DNA from: Sutcliffiella horikoshii
GTDB lineage: Bacteria > Bacillota > Bacilli > Bacillales > Bacillaceae_I
NCBI RefSeq assembly: GCF_021991925.1
Contig: NZ_RXZI01000002.1
Span: forward strand, 248,001-312,000
Length of the DNA: 64,000 nt
Reading direction: 5' to 3'
Shown here one piece after another: positions 8,264-16,866 of this stretch (positions within the stretch are counted from its first letter, which is position 1; each line of letters begins with the position of its first letter). The notes beneath the pieces were generated by a model. The model saw nothing but the letters and a program-made list of their open reading frames with translations. It was not told the DNA's origin and ran no database searches. The translations under genes were made by a program, and so were the position numbers.

Positions 8264-9065
8264 CTTGACGCAGACTGCCCATAAGTTAATGGACGCTTTC
8301 TGGCCTGGGCCGTTGACACTGGTTCTTCCTAAAAAGGAAGGGGTGTCTCAATATGTGACGGCTGGCCTTGATACACTTGCGGTCCGGATGCCGGATCACC
8401 CGGTAGCACGGGCGTTGATGGAGGTTTCTGGTCTGCCGCTGGCTGCTCCGAGCGCCAACTTGTCCGGTAAGCCGAGCCCTACTACTGCTGCACATGTGGC
8501 TGAGGATTTAACGGATAAAATAGCTGGAATTGTGGATGGAGGAGCAACAGGTGTCGGTCTCGAATCCACAGTTGTGGATTGTACAACAGAAATACCGGTT
8601 ATTTTACGTCCGGGCGGGGTCACAAAGGAACAGCTGGAAGGGGTTGTGGGTAAGGTGGACGTTGATCCAGCACTGCTCACAGAATCATCCACAAGCAAAC
8701 CGAAATCACCGGGGATGAAATATACCCACTACGCGCCGGTAGCGCCTGTGTTTTTGGTTGAGGGCAGTCAGCAGTTCCTGGAAGAGACTATCATCAAAGC
8801 TCAAAATGAAGGCAAAAAAGTAGGTTTCCTTGCAACGGAAGAGACGATTCTTAAAGCTGCTGGAATTAAGGAGCTTACTAGCATCGCATGTGGTACACAA
8901 GCGGACTTAACCACTGTGGCCGCGCGACTTTATGATGCACTGCGAGCGTTCAATTCAACAGACGTAGATATCATTTTCAGTGAGACGTTTTCAAAAACAG
9001 GAATGGGCACTGCAATCATGAACCGTCTGGAAAAAGCGGCTGGTCACAAAGTTATTAAAGAATAA
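8010..9065 (+). CDS. ywlC: Threonylcarbamoyl-AMP synthase (Sua5/YwlC)
   Basis: Makes threonylcarbamoyl-AMP from threonine, bicarbonate and ATP, the first step of the t6A37 modification of ANN-decoding tRNAs. The 351-residue product has the YrdC domain (about 15-205), with PTETVYGLG at 37-45, KGRPSDNPL at 61-69 and the SANLSG motif. A C-terminal Sua5 domain (about 230-345) follows after the linker with SPGMKYTHYAP. Length fits the long Sua5 form. The ATG at 8010 follows GAGGGA. Three of the five perfect DnaA boxes of the upstream cluster fall within its 5' coding region. It is terminated alone. Confidence 0.95.
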   Translation: MNTKLWAVDKENPIKHSYPQIKQAADLLEQGEVVAFPTETVYGLGANALSDQAVLKIFEAKGRPSDNPLIVHITKQEQLTGLVDNLTQTAHKLMDAFWPGPLTLVLPKKEGVSQYVTAGLDTLAVRMPDHPVARALMEVSGLPLAAPSANLSGKPSPTTAAHVAEDLTDKIAGIVDGGATGVGLESTVVDCTTEIPVILRPGGVTKEQLEGVVGKVDVDPALLTESSTSKPKSPGMKYTHYAPVAPVFLVEGSQQFLEETIIKAQNEGKKVGFLATEETILKAAGIKELTSIACGTQADLTTVAARLYDALRAFNSTDVDIIFSETFSKTGMGTAIMNRLEKAAGHKVIKE

Positions 9066-9124
9066 CCAAGGACATTCTAAATGCACTTTATCTCATTAAT
9101 AAATGCACAAACTAACTTAAAAGC

Positions 9125-9168
9125 AAACAACGCTCAGAAGAACATTTTCTGGCGTTGTTTTTATTTCT
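9125..9168 (+). terminator. Terminator of ywlC
   Basis: AAACAACGC with CAGAA pairs with TTCTG and GCGTTGTTT, followed by TTATTT. Confidence 0.85.
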
Positions 9169-9180
9169 CCAACTATTTAA

Positions 9181-9507
9181 TTACCGGAACAATTTCGGTG
9201 TTGAAGCCCTTGACTCTAATTCATTTTTATTCTTATTTTTCAATAATGAATTCTGCTGTGTGCTTTGACTAGATGGTAAAGTAATATTTTTTGTAACGCA
9301 ACTCGCTTGGAAATTATCATTAATTGTAAGAATGCCTTCCGTTATTAAAGGTACTCTTATGGTAAGGTTTTTAGTTTCAAAATCAAAATCTGTCTCTAGA
9401 GCACACTCATTGCATTCAACATTAGAGGATATAATTGCTCCAGAAAAAACATTGTAGATAAGGGTTAAACAAACTGGTTGAGCTAAATCATTTCTTATAC
9501 AAGGCAT
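9181..9507 (-). CDS. Small cysteine-containing protein, unknown function
   Basis: The 108-residue product is read leftwards from an ATG at 9507, preceded on that strand by a very strong AAAGGAGGTGA. Cysteines are at 3, 13, 32, 35 and 70, the middle two as CNEC. The sequence up to about residue 75 looks beta-rich (LTIRVPLITEGILTI). The last 30 residues are polar and basic (LLKNKNKNELESR). There is no signal peptide. The small size and scattered cysteines would suit a spore-surface protein, but that is a guess. It is absent from this place in the B. subtilis order I know. Confidence 0.7.
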   Translation of the reverse strand: MPCIRNDLAQPVCLTLIYNVFSGAIISSNVECNECALETDFDFETKNLTIRVPLITEGILTINDNFQASCVTKNITLPSSQSTQQNSLLKNKNKNELESRASTPKLFR

Positions 9508-9838
9508 TTAATCTCACCTCCTTTATTTATTACTTTTTATATATATTCATAATGGACAAGGTTGTATAATTCAGGCGACTAGAAACATAAAAATGTGTGA
9601 ATGTATATAAAGAACCCAACTGGGAGTATGAAAAAAGTTATTGCCAATTTATATAGATTTCTCCACAATGTGGAACTGACTGATTACTAGGAATTAGTAG
9701 GTTCCTTTTTTTGTAGGGGAAAGGATCAGTGTCCTGTTTGTATTGCAAAAGCGGCCACTCCATGTGTCGCTCAATTTCCCATTCTAATCCGGATGGCTTG
9801 TGCATATCTTGAAGTAGACAAGTCCAGGGGGGCGGAGC
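9508..9838. other. Intergenic region between a - strand gene and mntP
   Basis: It holds the divergent 5' flanks of the two genes. A small hairpin with a T-run (AGGAA and TTCCT before TTTTTTT) lies at about 9689-9711. I looked for a manganese riboswitch of the yybP-ykoY type before mntP and found none. Nothing else was recognised. Confidence 0.5.
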
Positions 9839-10393
9839 ATGACGATCATGGTTGGGGAATTCATGACACTTTTATTGATGGCAATAGCACTTGGGATGGA
9901 CGCTTTTTCGGTTGGGCTTGGGATGGGCATGATCAAGCTGAGGCTCAGGCAGATCTTTTACATAGGAGTTACAATCGGGGTTTTTCATATTGTGATGCCG
10001 CTTGGCGGGATGGTGATCGGGAAAGTGCTGTCGCAGGAATTCGGTTCGATCGCGACGCTCATTGGCGGTTTGTTGCTGGTGATGCTCGGGCTGCAGATGA
10101 TGTTTTCTTCTTTTAAAAAAGAGGACGGGCCGATGATCACGCCGGTCGGTGCGGGCCTGTTTATTTTTGCGTTGAGTGTGAGCTTGGATAGCTTTTCCGT
10201 TGGGCTGAGCCTTGGCATCTACGGGGCGAGGACGATGTTGACGATTCTGTTATTCGGTGCGGTGAGCATGCTGCTGACATGGATGGGTCTAATATTTGGA
10301 AGAAAGCTGCAGGGCTGGCTTGGATCTTATAGTGAGGCACTTGGGGGGAGCATTCTGCTGGGCTTTGGGATCAAGTTGTTATTTTTCACCTGA
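9839..10393 (+). CDS. mntP: Manganese efflux pump MntP
   Basis: Exports Mn2+ across the cytoplasmic membrane. The 184-residue product has six predicted membrane helices in two repeated halves, each with a conserved acidic motif: [10 protein letters not shown] near the start and [10 protein letters not shown] in the middle. Both are hallmarks of the family (formerly DUF204/YwlD). The ATG at 9839 follows GGGGGGCGGAG closely; ATGs at 9848 and 9863 are alternatives. The position between ywlC and ywlE matches B. subtilis ywlD. Confidence 0.93.
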   Translation: MTIMVGEFMTLLLMAIALGMDAFSVGLGMGMIKLRLRQIFYIGVTIGVFHIVMPLGGMVIGKVLSQEFGSIATLIGGLLLVMLGLQMMFSSFKKEDGPMITPVGAGLFIFALSVSLDSFSVGLSLGIYGARTMLTILLFGAVSMLLTWMGLIFGRKLQGWLGSYSEALGGSILLGFGIKLLFFT

Positions 10394-10487
10394 ATCTGAA
10401 AAATTCTGTCGCAGGACTTTTTTACTAGGAGGAATATTTGTTCTCCGTGTAGAAAATAATGTATAGAAAAAGAAAGCGGGTGATCTC

Positions 10488-10766
10488 TTGGTCAACAATT
10501 GGAGAGAGGCTTATGCGAAAAGGGTTAAGCCGGTATTTTTCATACAGGCAATCGGGAGTGCTTTGATCCTTGGTCTGTTGGCAGTCAACTTTTTGGTGGA
10601 GTTCAATATGATGCAATTCAAGATAGTGTTCTGGTTGCTGGCTGTGATCAGCTTCGCCTTGGCAATGGAAGATGTGCAGCTGAAGAAGCAGAAATCGGTA
10701 TATATTTTCAAGTTTTCCACGACACTTGTATATCTTGTTTTCCCGTTTTTATTATTTGGTACGTAA
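10488..10766 (+). CDS. Small membrane protein, unknown function
   Basis: The 92-residue product has a short basic N-terminus and three hydrophobic segments (about 17-36, 43-60 and 72-90). A KKQK loop lies before the last one. The start is a TTG at 10488 preceded by GCGGGTGAT. It sits between mntP and ywlE and is closed by a terminator. No motif points to a function. Confidence 0.7.
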   Translation: MVNNWREAYAKRVKPVFFIQAIGSALILGLLAVNFLVEFNMMQFKIVFWLLAVISFALAMEDVQLKKQKSVYIFKFSTTLVYLVFPFLLFGT

Positions 10767-10769
10767 GAG

Positions 10770-10792
10770 GACCTGTTGTAGGTCTTTTTTTC
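10770..10792 (+). terminator. Terminator of the small membrane-protein gene
   Basis: GACCT and AGGTC around GTTGT, followed by seven T. Confidence 0.75.
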
Positions 10793-10906
10793 GTTTTAGG
10801 CTTAAAAATTTCAGGCATCATGCCGACATAAGAAGGGAGAGTGTCTTTGTAACTATTTCTTCTTCTTTCTTTTTGTCTATAATAAGGAAAAAGGAGGAGT
10901 CAGGAT

Positions 10907-11335
10907 ATGAATATATTATTTGTGTGCACAGGCAATACGTGTCGGAGTCCAATGGCTGCCGCTATTATGGCAGGGCGTGATATAGAGGGTGTTGAGGTGA
11001 GGTCGGCTGGTGTGTTTGCCATGCCGGGGAGTGAGGCTTCAAGCCAGGCGAGGGAAGTGTTAAAGGAAAAATCCCTGCCGGTGGACCATCGTTCCTCCCA
11101 AGTTTCCAATGAACTCGTTGAGTGGGCGGACTATATTTTCACGATGACATCCCAGCATAAAATGCTATTGGAAAACAGTTATCCGCAAAGTGTGGGAAAG
11201 ACGCATACACTAAAAGGGTTTGTAGAACAGCCGGGAGAGATATCAGACCCATTCGGAGGTTCTGTGGCCACATATCGCGAGACATTCGAGGAGCTTCAAG
11301 AGGTTATAGAATCAGTTTGGAAAAAAATAAAATAG
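10907..11335 (+). CDS. ywlE: Protein-arginine-phosphate phosphatase YwlE
   Basis: Low-molecular-weight phosphatase-fold enzyme that removes phosphate from arginine residues of proteins, opposing the McsB arginine kinase and the ClpCP degradation mark. The 142-residue product has the P-loop CTGNTCRS at 7-14, with nucleophile Cys7 and Arg13. Thr11 is the residue that in B. subtilis YwlE gives phosphoarginine preference over phosphotyrosine. The general acid Asp114 is in SDPFGG. AAGGAGGAG precedes the ATG. Confidence 0.95.
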   Translation: MNILFVCTGNTCRSPMAAAIMAGRDIEGVEVRSAGVFAMPGSEASSQAREVLKEKSLPVDHRSSQVSNELVEWADYIFTMTSQHKMLLENSYPQSVGKTHTLKGFVEQPGEISDPFGGSVATYRETFEELQEVIESVWKKIK

Positions 11336-11394
11336 CACTCATGCAGCGGGCGATGTAAAAAGAGAAAGCGTTCCTGCGTGAAGGAGGAACGACG

Positions 11395-12684
11395 ATGGGG
11401 GAAAACGGGAAGTATAAGTTTGGTTTGCGCTACAAGCTCGTGTTGTTTACCACGATCTTAGCGGTCATCACCTATACGGTGAGTGGATTTTTCATTTATT
11501 TTTTAATCGATTATGTGGATGGGATTATGGGGGCGAACCTATTTACCGTCCTAACCTTGATTCTTGGGATCGTCTGGTCTGGGATCCTGGCGTTCTTCGC
11601 AGCGGGGTATATCACAAAACCGTTGCAGTCGCTTGAGGCAGTGGCACAAAAAGCAGCAAACGGAGATCTGTCAGAAGATGTGCCGGTATCCAATTCGCGG
11701 GATGAGATCAGCGCGGTCGGGACTGCGTTTAACCTGATGCTACATAACTTGCGGGATATGGTAAAAACCATCAACCAGACGTTTGAGAAAACGAATGAGA
11801 AGGTGGAAGAGATCAGTGAAGTGTCCATGCAGGCCTCCGAGCAGGCGGAAAGCATCTCCTTGACCATTGAAGAGATTGCCAAAGGTGCCGAAAGCTCTGC
11901 TTCAGCCATTCAGGACACGGCGGAATCAGTGGAAGAAGTCATCAAGATCGCGGATGAAGTCCATGAAAAAGCAACCTCTTCCCAGCAACTTTCAGAAGAA
12001 ATGGTAAAAGATCTCGAAGAAAGCAAAGAGGTCATCCATTCTTTAGTATCCGGCATCCAAAAGCTGGCCGGTGAAAACCAGACATCCTTAAAGACAGTCG
12101 AGCGTCTTGAGAAAAATGCAAAAGAAGTAGAAAACATCATTTCACTTGTCGGCGATATTGCGGGTCAGACGAATCTATTGGCATTGAATGCCTCTATCGA
12201 AGCGGCACGTGCCGGTGAACATGGCCGTGGATTTGCCGTAGTTGCCGAGGAAGTGCGATCCCTTGCAGATGAGAGCGCCAAGGCAGTACAAGGCATTTCC
12301 GAACTTATCAAAAACATCCAAGAAGAAGTAAAAAATGTCGTCACGCAAATCACGGGTCAAGTAAAGGCCGCGAATGTCGAAGCGGAAAAAGGAACAGCCA
12401 CGAACGAAGTGATCGCGGAAATGACCAACTCCGTATTGGAGGTGGCAGCTTCCGTCAAGCAGATCGCAAACCTTGTGGACCGCCAAATGGACAGCATCCA
12501 AACGACCGCACGCCAATCACAAGAAGTAGCGGCGATCGCAGAAGAAACCTCCGCCGGTGCAGAGGAAGTCACCGCGACAACCCATGACCAAGCAAGCATG
12601 ATAGCAGATGTGGAAAAAATCTCTCAAGAACTTGCAGGACAAGCAAGCAACCTGAAACGAATGATCGCGAAGTTCAGGGTGTAG
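11395..12684 (+). CDS. Methyl-accepting chemotaxis protein without a large extracellular sensor
   Basis: Chemoreceptor that signals to CheA/CheW at the membrane. The 429-residue product has two transmembrane helices (about 16-38 and 47-70) joined by a loop of only about ten residues, so it has no extracellular ligand domain. A HAMP domain follows (about 71-125). The rest is the cytoplasmic coiled-coil signalling domain, with the conserved hairpin tip containing [19 protein letters not shown]. It may sense a membrane or cytoplasmic cue. GGAGGAACG precedes the ATG, and a strong terminator follows. Confidence 0.93.
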   Translation: MGENGKYKFGLRYKLVLFTTILAVITYTVSGFFIYFLIDYVDGIMGANLFTVLTLILGIVWSGILAFFAAGYITKPLQSLEAVAQKAANGDLSEDVPVSNSRDEISAVGTAFNLMLHNLRDMVKTINQTFEKTNEKVEEISEVSMQASEQAESISLTIEEIAKGAESSASAIQDTAESVEEVIKIADEVHEKATSSQQLSEEMVKDLEESKEVIHSLVSGIQKLAGENQTSLKTVERLEKNAKEVENIISLVGDIAGQTNLLALNASIEAARAGEHGRGFAVVAEEVRSLADESAKAVQGISELIKNIQEEVKNVVTQITGQVKAANVEAEKGTATNEVIAEMTNSVLEVAASVKQIANLVDRQMDSIQTTARQSQEVAAIAEETSAGAEEVTATTHDQASMIADVEKISQELAGQASNLKRMIAKFRV

Positions 12685-12703
12685 TTTTTATATGATAAAG
12701 GAA

Positions 12704-12740
12704 AGCCCGGGCGCCGCTGAAAAGGTGCCTGGGTTTTTTT
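12704..12740 (+). terminator. Terminator of the chemoreceptor gene
   Basis: CCCGGGCGCC (12706-12715) and GGTGCCTGGG (12724-12733) around GCTGAAAA, followed by seven T. Confidence 0.9.
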
Positions 12741-12817
12741 GAGTTGTGATTGTATTTTGGGGAGATTCTACGGAAAAATACCTAAAAAAATGCGGGCTTT
12801 ATGATAAGAAAATTCGG

Positions 12818-13018
12818 TTCGGACACTTTTCTACGTACTTCGGACATTTAACCGTACATTTAGTGGTATGTTCGGACAAAGTAGCGGTGAGGTTCGGACA
12901 ATGATTTTTGTGGTTCGGTCAATTATCTGAAAACTTCGGTCAAGTTTCGAAATTCTTTGGACAACTTTCGGAAAACTTCGGTCAAAATCCTGAAATCTTC
13001 GGACATTTGGAGAACTCA
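12818..13018 (-). repeat. Phased 21-bp degenerate tandem array, box TTCGGACA
   Basis: TTCGGWCA boxes (one is TTTGGACA) begin at 12818, 12839, 12871, 12893, 12914, 12935, 12956, 12977 and 12998. Six of the eight steps are 21 bp, one is 22 and one is 32. Units end mostly in GAAAAC-like sequence, and several contain a small inner palindrome such as TTTCGAAA. The box is the reverse complement of the one in the array after rho, and both arrays have one 32-bp step. Confidence 0.85.
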
Positions 13019-13199
13019 CTAGTTATAGTATGAATAAAGCAGCCCAACAATCATTCCCAAACCCGGCCCAGCGGAAAGCGAACACCTGGAAAGAGACAAG
13101 GGGTCAGAACGATACTAAAATGATAAACAACACAATGGATTTTTTCCCTGCTGGGGGGTAAGATGTACATATAACATCAAACGGACAGGGGATGAAAAC
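13019..13199. other. Intergenic remnants before rpiB
   Basis: CAGCGGAAAGCGAACACCTGGA at about 13070-13091 (quoted in two parts: CAGCGGAAAGCG then AACACCTGGA) resembles the 3' end of the longer repeats found inside the nuo operon. GGGGTCAGA at about 13100 resembles half of a REP-like core. Both look like decayed fragments. No clear promoter of rpiB was seen. Confidence 0.45.
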
Positions 13200-13637
13200 A
13201 TGAGAGTGGCTATTGCATCAGACCACGGTGGAATGAAAATCCGTGAAGAAATCAAAAGTTTATTGGAAGAGTTAAATATAGAGTTTGAAGACTTCGGATG
13301 TGAGTGTGAAACGTCCGTGGATTACCCAGACTACGCACAGCCAGTGGCTACAAAAGTGGCGGAGGGCGAATATGACCGCGGAATCCTGATTTGCGGAACA
13401 GGCATTGGGATGTCGATTGCGGCCAATAAAGTAAAGGGAATCCGTTGTGCGCTTGTGCATGATATGTTCAGCGCAAAAGCGACACGTGAGCACAATGACA
13501 GCAATGTGTTGGCAATGGGAGAGCGTGTGATTGGACCGGGACTGGCCCGTGAAATCGCAAAAATCTGGCTGACTACAGAATTTGAAGGCGGCCGCCATGA
13601 GAACCGTCTGAACAAACTACATCAGCTGGAAGGCTAA
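13200..13637 (+). CDS. rpiB: Ribose-5-phosphate isomerase B
   Basis: Interconverts ribose 5-phosphate and ribulose 5-phosphate in the non-oxidative pentose phosphate pathway. The 145-residue product has SDHGG at 7-11, the catalytic Cys65 in LICGTGIGM (Thr67 following) and His98 in REHND. The ATG at 13200 follows AGGGGATG. Located between ywlE and ywlG, as in B. subtilis (ywlF). Confidence 0.95.
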   Translation: MRVAIASDHGGMKIREEIKSLLEELNIEFEDFGCECETSVDYPDYAQPVATKVAEGEYDRGILICGTGIGMSIAANKVKGIRCALVHDMFSAKATREHNDSNVLAMGERVIGPGLAREIAKIWLTTEFEGGRHENRLNKLHQLEG

Positions 13638-13667
13638 TGGACTTAACTTAGTTGAAAAATAACAAAA

Positions 13668-13719
13668 TGCCTATGGATGTGAGAGTTACTTTGTACTCAA
13701 TGTTCATGGGCGTTTTTTG
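13668..13719 (+). terminator. Probable terminator of rpiB
   Basis: ATGCCTATG pairs with CATGGGCGT across a long loop, followed by six T. It lies only 18 bases before ywlG, so it may be leaky. Confidence 0.55.
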
Positions 13720-13736
13720 AAAAGAGGGGTAATGAA

Positions 13737-14306
13737 ATGATGAATAATATGTGGAGAGAGCAGTTGCAACAGGTGTTGGCAGATCTGCAGGAACAGGCAC
13801 AGCTAAAGAAGGGACAAATCTTGGTTGTAGGGTGCAGTACAAGTGAAGTGATCGGGGAAAGAATCGGTACAGCAGGGACGGAAGGAGTGGCGGAAACTCT
13901 TTTTGCTGTGCTAAATGAGTTTCGTGCAAAAACAGGTGCCGAGCTTGCGTTCCAATGCTGTGAACATCTGAACCGATCGTTAGTGGTGGAGCGGGAAACA
14001 GCTGATAGACGGGGGCTTGATGAGGTGACAGTCGTGCCGGTCCGGCATGCGGGGGGCGCAATGGCATCATATGCCTACCATCAGCTTGAAGATGCCGTCA
14101 TGGTGGAGCATATTAAAGCGGACGCAGGAATCGACATCGGAGACACCTTGATCGGCATGCACATCAAGCACGTCGCAGTCCCAGTGCGCAGCTCCGTCAA
14201 ATCCGTCGGAAACGCCCATATCACCATCGCCCGTACCCGCCCCAAACTCATCGGCGGCGCCAGAGCAATCTACGAAATCGCAGCACTTGAAGAAGCAAAA
14301 AAATAG
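13737..14306 (+). CDS. ywlG: YwlG-family protein (UPF0340), unknown function
   Basis: The 189-residue cytoplasmic protein belongs to the conserved family next to rpiB and glyA in bacilli. It has a helical start (about 1-28), then [20 protein letters not shown]. The middle carries [12 protein letters not shown] and the conserved C-terminal part [19 protein letters not shown]. No enzyme motif of known function is evident. AGAGGGG precedes ATGATG, so the start is 13737 or 13740. A type A REP-like element right after the stop probably ends the transcript. Confidence 0.9.
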   Translation: MMNNMWREQLQQVLADLQEQAQLKKGQILVVGCSTSEVIGERIGTAGTEGVAETLFAVLNEFRAKTGAELAFQCCEHLNRSLVVERETADRRGLDEVTVVPVRHAGGAMASYAYHQLEDAVMVEHIKADAGIDIGDTLIGMHIKHVAVPVRSSVKSVGNAHITIARTRPKLIGGARAIYEIAALEEAKK

Positions 14307-14319
14307 AAGGTTTTCGCCC

Positions 14320-14368
14320 TTCGACGTGAAGGGCGGAAATCCTTTAGGGGTCTGACCCCTTTTTTTTC
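14320..14368 (+). repeat. REP-like palindromic element, type A, likely serving as ywlG terminator
   Basis: TTCGACG, GGAAATCCTTT, AGGGGTCTGACCCCT, then eight T, starting 14 bases after the ywlG stop codon. The upstream CGCCCTTC/GAAGGGCG also forms a small stem. Confidence 0.8.
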
Positions 14369-14542
14369 TTTTTTTCTTTTCACGAAAGTTTTTAAAGGTA
14401 AGCGCTATCAATCTTCCTTTTCTGTTTCTATCTTTTTGGTTGCGTGATAAAATGAAGGAGGTAAAGGTTGAAAAGCCGAATATATTGGTTTTTGTTTAAC
14501 ATTTCAAAATCTGATGTTCATACTCAAAGGGGGATTCCGAAA

Positions 14543-15784
14543 GTGAAATTAGCGCAACAGGATCAACAAGTGTTTCAATCAATCCAGGATGAATTGGGAA
14601 GACAACGCTCGAAAATCGAGTTGATTGCTTCTGAAAACTTCGTGAGCGAAGCTGTAATGGAAGCTCAAGGATCTGTACTGACGAATAAATATGCAGAAGG
14701 TTATCCAGGCCGTCGTTATTATGGTGGTTGTGAACACGTGGACGTAGCAGAAAACATTGCCCGCGACCGTGCGAAGGAAATTTTCGGAGCCGAGCATGCA
14801 AATGTTCAGCCGCACTCTGGCGCCCAAGCGAACATGGCGGTTTATTTTACCATTCTAGAACAGGGCGACACCGTTCTTGGGATGAACCTTTCCCATGGTG
14901 GCCATTTAACACACGGCAGCCCAGTGAACTTCAGTGGTATTCAATATAATTTTGTGGAGTATGGAGTGGACCAAGACTCTCATACTATTAACTATGAAGA
15001 TGTAGCGGAAAAAGCAAGACTGCACAAGCCGAAGTTGATCGTTGCTGGTGCAAGTGCATACCCTCGTCAAATCGACTTCGCGAAATTCCGTGAAATCGCG
15101 GACGAAGTGGGAGCATACTTAATGGTGGATATGGCGCATATCGCCGGACTTGTTGCAGCTGGTCTGCACCCGAACCCGGTCCCTTACGCTGACTTTGTCA
15201 CAACCACGACGCATAAAACGTTGCGCGGACCTCGTGGCGGAATGATCCTTTGTAAGGAAGAATGGGCGAAGAAAATTGACAAGTCCATTTTCCCTGGACT
15301 TCAGGGTGGCCCGCTGATGCATGTGATCGCAGCAAAAGCGGTAGCGTTTGGTGAAGCGTTACAACCATCCTTCAAGGACTATGCACAAAAAATCATCGAC
15401 AATGCCAAACGTTTGGCAGAAGCATTAAAAGGCGAAGGCATTTCCCTCGTTTCTGACGGAACGGACAACCACCTATTGCTAGTGGATGTACGCTCTTTGT
15501 CCATCACAGGGAAAATTGCGGAGAAAGTGTTGGATGAGGTTGGGATCACGGTAAACAAAAATACCATCCCATTCGATCCGGAAAGCCCGTTTGTCACAAG
15601 CGGTATCCGTATCGGTACAGCGGCAGTTACCAGCCGTGGATTCACGTTGGAGGACATGGATGAAATTGCGTCCATCATCGCCTTCACACTGAAAAATCAT
15701 GAAGATGAAGCGAAACTGGAAGAAGCAAAAGCTCGCGTGGAAGCAGTTTCTGGAAAATATGAATTGTATCCTTCTTTAGGATAA
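14543..15784 (+). CDS. glyA: Serine hydroxymethyltransferase
   Basis: PLP enzyme converting serine and tetrahydrofolate to glycine and methylene-tetrahydrofolate. With the GTG at 14543 the product is 413 residues beginning [10 protein letters not shown], matching the family start. AAGGGGGA lies about 9 bases upstream. The PLP-binding lysine is Lys225 in [11 protein letters not shown]. Other family motifs include ELIASENF near 26-33 and HSGAQAN near 91. An in-frame TTG at 14468 with a good AAGGAGG would add 25 residues. A -10-like TAAAAT lies so close to it that transcription probably starts too late for its use. Confidence 0.96.
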   Translation: MKLAQQDQQVFQSIQDELGRQRSKIELIASENFVSEAVMEAQGSVLTNKYAEGYPGRRYYGGCEHVDVAENIARDRAKEIFGAEHANVQPHSGAQANMAVYFTILEQGDTVLGMNLSHGGHLTHGSPVNFSGIQYNFVEYGVDQDSHTINYEDVAEKARLHKPKLIVAGASAYPRQIDFAKFREIADEVGAYLMVDMAHIAGLVAAGLHPNPVPYADFVTTTTHKTLRGPRGGMILCKEEWAKKIDKSIFPGLQGGPLMHVIAAKAVAFGEALQPSFKDYAQKIIDNAKRLAEALKGEGISLVSDGTDNHLLLVDVRSLSITGKIAEKVLDEVGITVNKNTIPFDPESPFVTSGIRIGTAAVTSRGFTLEDMDEIASIIAFTLKNHEDEAKLEEAKARVEAVSGKYELYPSLG

Positions 15785-15796
15785 AGGTTTTCATGG

Positions 15797-15828
15797 GAGA
15801 GGTCTGAGGTTAGACCTCTCTTTTTTTG
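15797..15828 (+). terminator. Terminator of glyA
   Basis: GAGAGGTCT and AGACCTCTC form a perfect 9-bp stem around GAGGTT, followed by seven T. Confidence 0.93.
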
Positions 15829-15839
15829 TGCAAAATAAC

Positions 15840-15868
15840 TTGAATCAAGAAAGCTTTTTATGTAGAAT
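15840..15868 (+). promoter_or_regulatory. SigA promoter of upp
   Basis: TTGAAT (15840-15845) and TAGAAT (15863-15868) are separated by 17 bp. The leader of about 75 bases contains GGCC stretches that can pair (CCAGGCC with GGCCGG). Confidence 0.7.
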
Positions 15869-15952
15869 CAATGGAAGTGTGATTTGAGAGCCAGGCCCGT
15901 TAGAACGAGAAGGCCGGACGCTATCTAACATGACAAAAAGGAGAGATTTCGA

Positions 15953-16582
15953 ATGGCAAAAGTGTACGTATTTGATCACCCGTTAATTCAGCATAAACTT
16001 ACATATATCCGCGATGTAAATACAGGTACAAAAGAATTCCGCGAACTAGTGGATGAAGTGGCAAGCTTAATGGCATTCGAGATTACCCGTGACCTTCCAC
16101 TACAGGAAGTGGACGTGGAAACACCAGTTTCTGTTTCAAAATCAAATGTGTTAGCAGGTAAAAAGCTTGGAATCGTTCCAATCCTTCGTGCCGGCCTTGG
16201 CATGGTGGAAGGGATGCTGAAGTTGATCCCGGCTGCAAAAGTTGGACATGTCGGCTTATACCGCGACCCTGAAACGCTGCAACCTGTTGAATATTATGTA
16301 AAATTACCATCTGATGTAGAAGAGCGCGACTTCATCGTTGTGGACCCTATGCTTGCAACAGGCGGATCTGCCGTGGAAGCGATCCACTCCCTGAAAAAGC
16401 GCGGCGCGAAAAACATCAAGTTCATGTGCCTGATCGCTGCTCCAGAAGGTGTGGAAGTCATCAAAGAAGCGCACCCGGATGTTGATATCTACATCGCCGC
16501 ACTTGATGAAAAGCTTAATGAAAAAGGCTATATCGTCCCAGGCCTAGGCGACGCTGGCGACAGACTTTACGGTACAAAATAA
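15953..16582 (+). CDS. upp: Uracil phosphoribosyltransferase
   Basis: Salvages uracil to UMP using PRPP. The 209-residue product has the PRPP-binding loop [12 protein letters not shown] (about 129-140). The C-terminal uracil-binding region ends [26 protein letters not shown] precedes the ATG. It is followed by a terminator and, unlike in B. subtilis, a subtilase gene separates it from the atp operon. Confidence 0.97.
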   Translation: MAKVYVFDHPLIQHKLTYIRDVNTGTKEFRELVDEVASLMAFEITRDLPLQEVDVETPVSVSKSNVLAGKKLGIVPILRAGLGMVEGMLKLIPAAKVGHVGLYRDPETLQPVEYYVKLPSDVEERDFIVVDPMLATGGSAVEAIHSLKKRGAKNIKFMCLIAAPEGVEVIKEAHPDVDIYIAALDEKLNEKGYIVPGLGDAGDRLYGTK

Positions 16583-16630
16583 CGATCTATAGCTTGAAAT
16601 TCTTTTAACAAATTAATCTTTTTTTAATAT

Positions 16631-16668
16631 AAGCTGTCCAAAGTCTGATCTTTGGGCAGCTTATTTAC
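16631..16668 (+). terminator. Terminator of upp
   Basis: AAGCTGTCCAAAG and CTTTGGGCAGCTT form a 13-bp stem around TCTGAT, followed by ATTTACGTTTTG. A T-run upstream suggests it could act on both strands. Confidence 0.75.
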
Positions 16669-16866
16669 GTTTTGTCACCTGAATTATAGGTAATATATGG
16701 ATTGTCGTTAATTTGAGTTGATTTATTGTATACTTTCCTGTTTTATTGCTTACATCCCCTGATTTACCTCAAACATTTCTATCACGCAATTAACCTAAGA
16801 TCAAACACATCAACCCATGCATAATCCCACCCTAATAACAAATGCTAGTTAGCAGAGGTGAAGGAC

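Noticed and set aside
9700-9838. Manganese riboswitch (yybP-ykoY) before mntP
   Set aside because: The conserved loop sequence of that class is not present and no matching double-helix layout was seen.
12818-13018. CRISPR array
   Set aside because: The period of 20-22 bp leaves no room for 30-base spacers, repeats are only 8-10 conserved bases, and no cas gene is in the window. The same applies to the arrays at 1479 and 27164.
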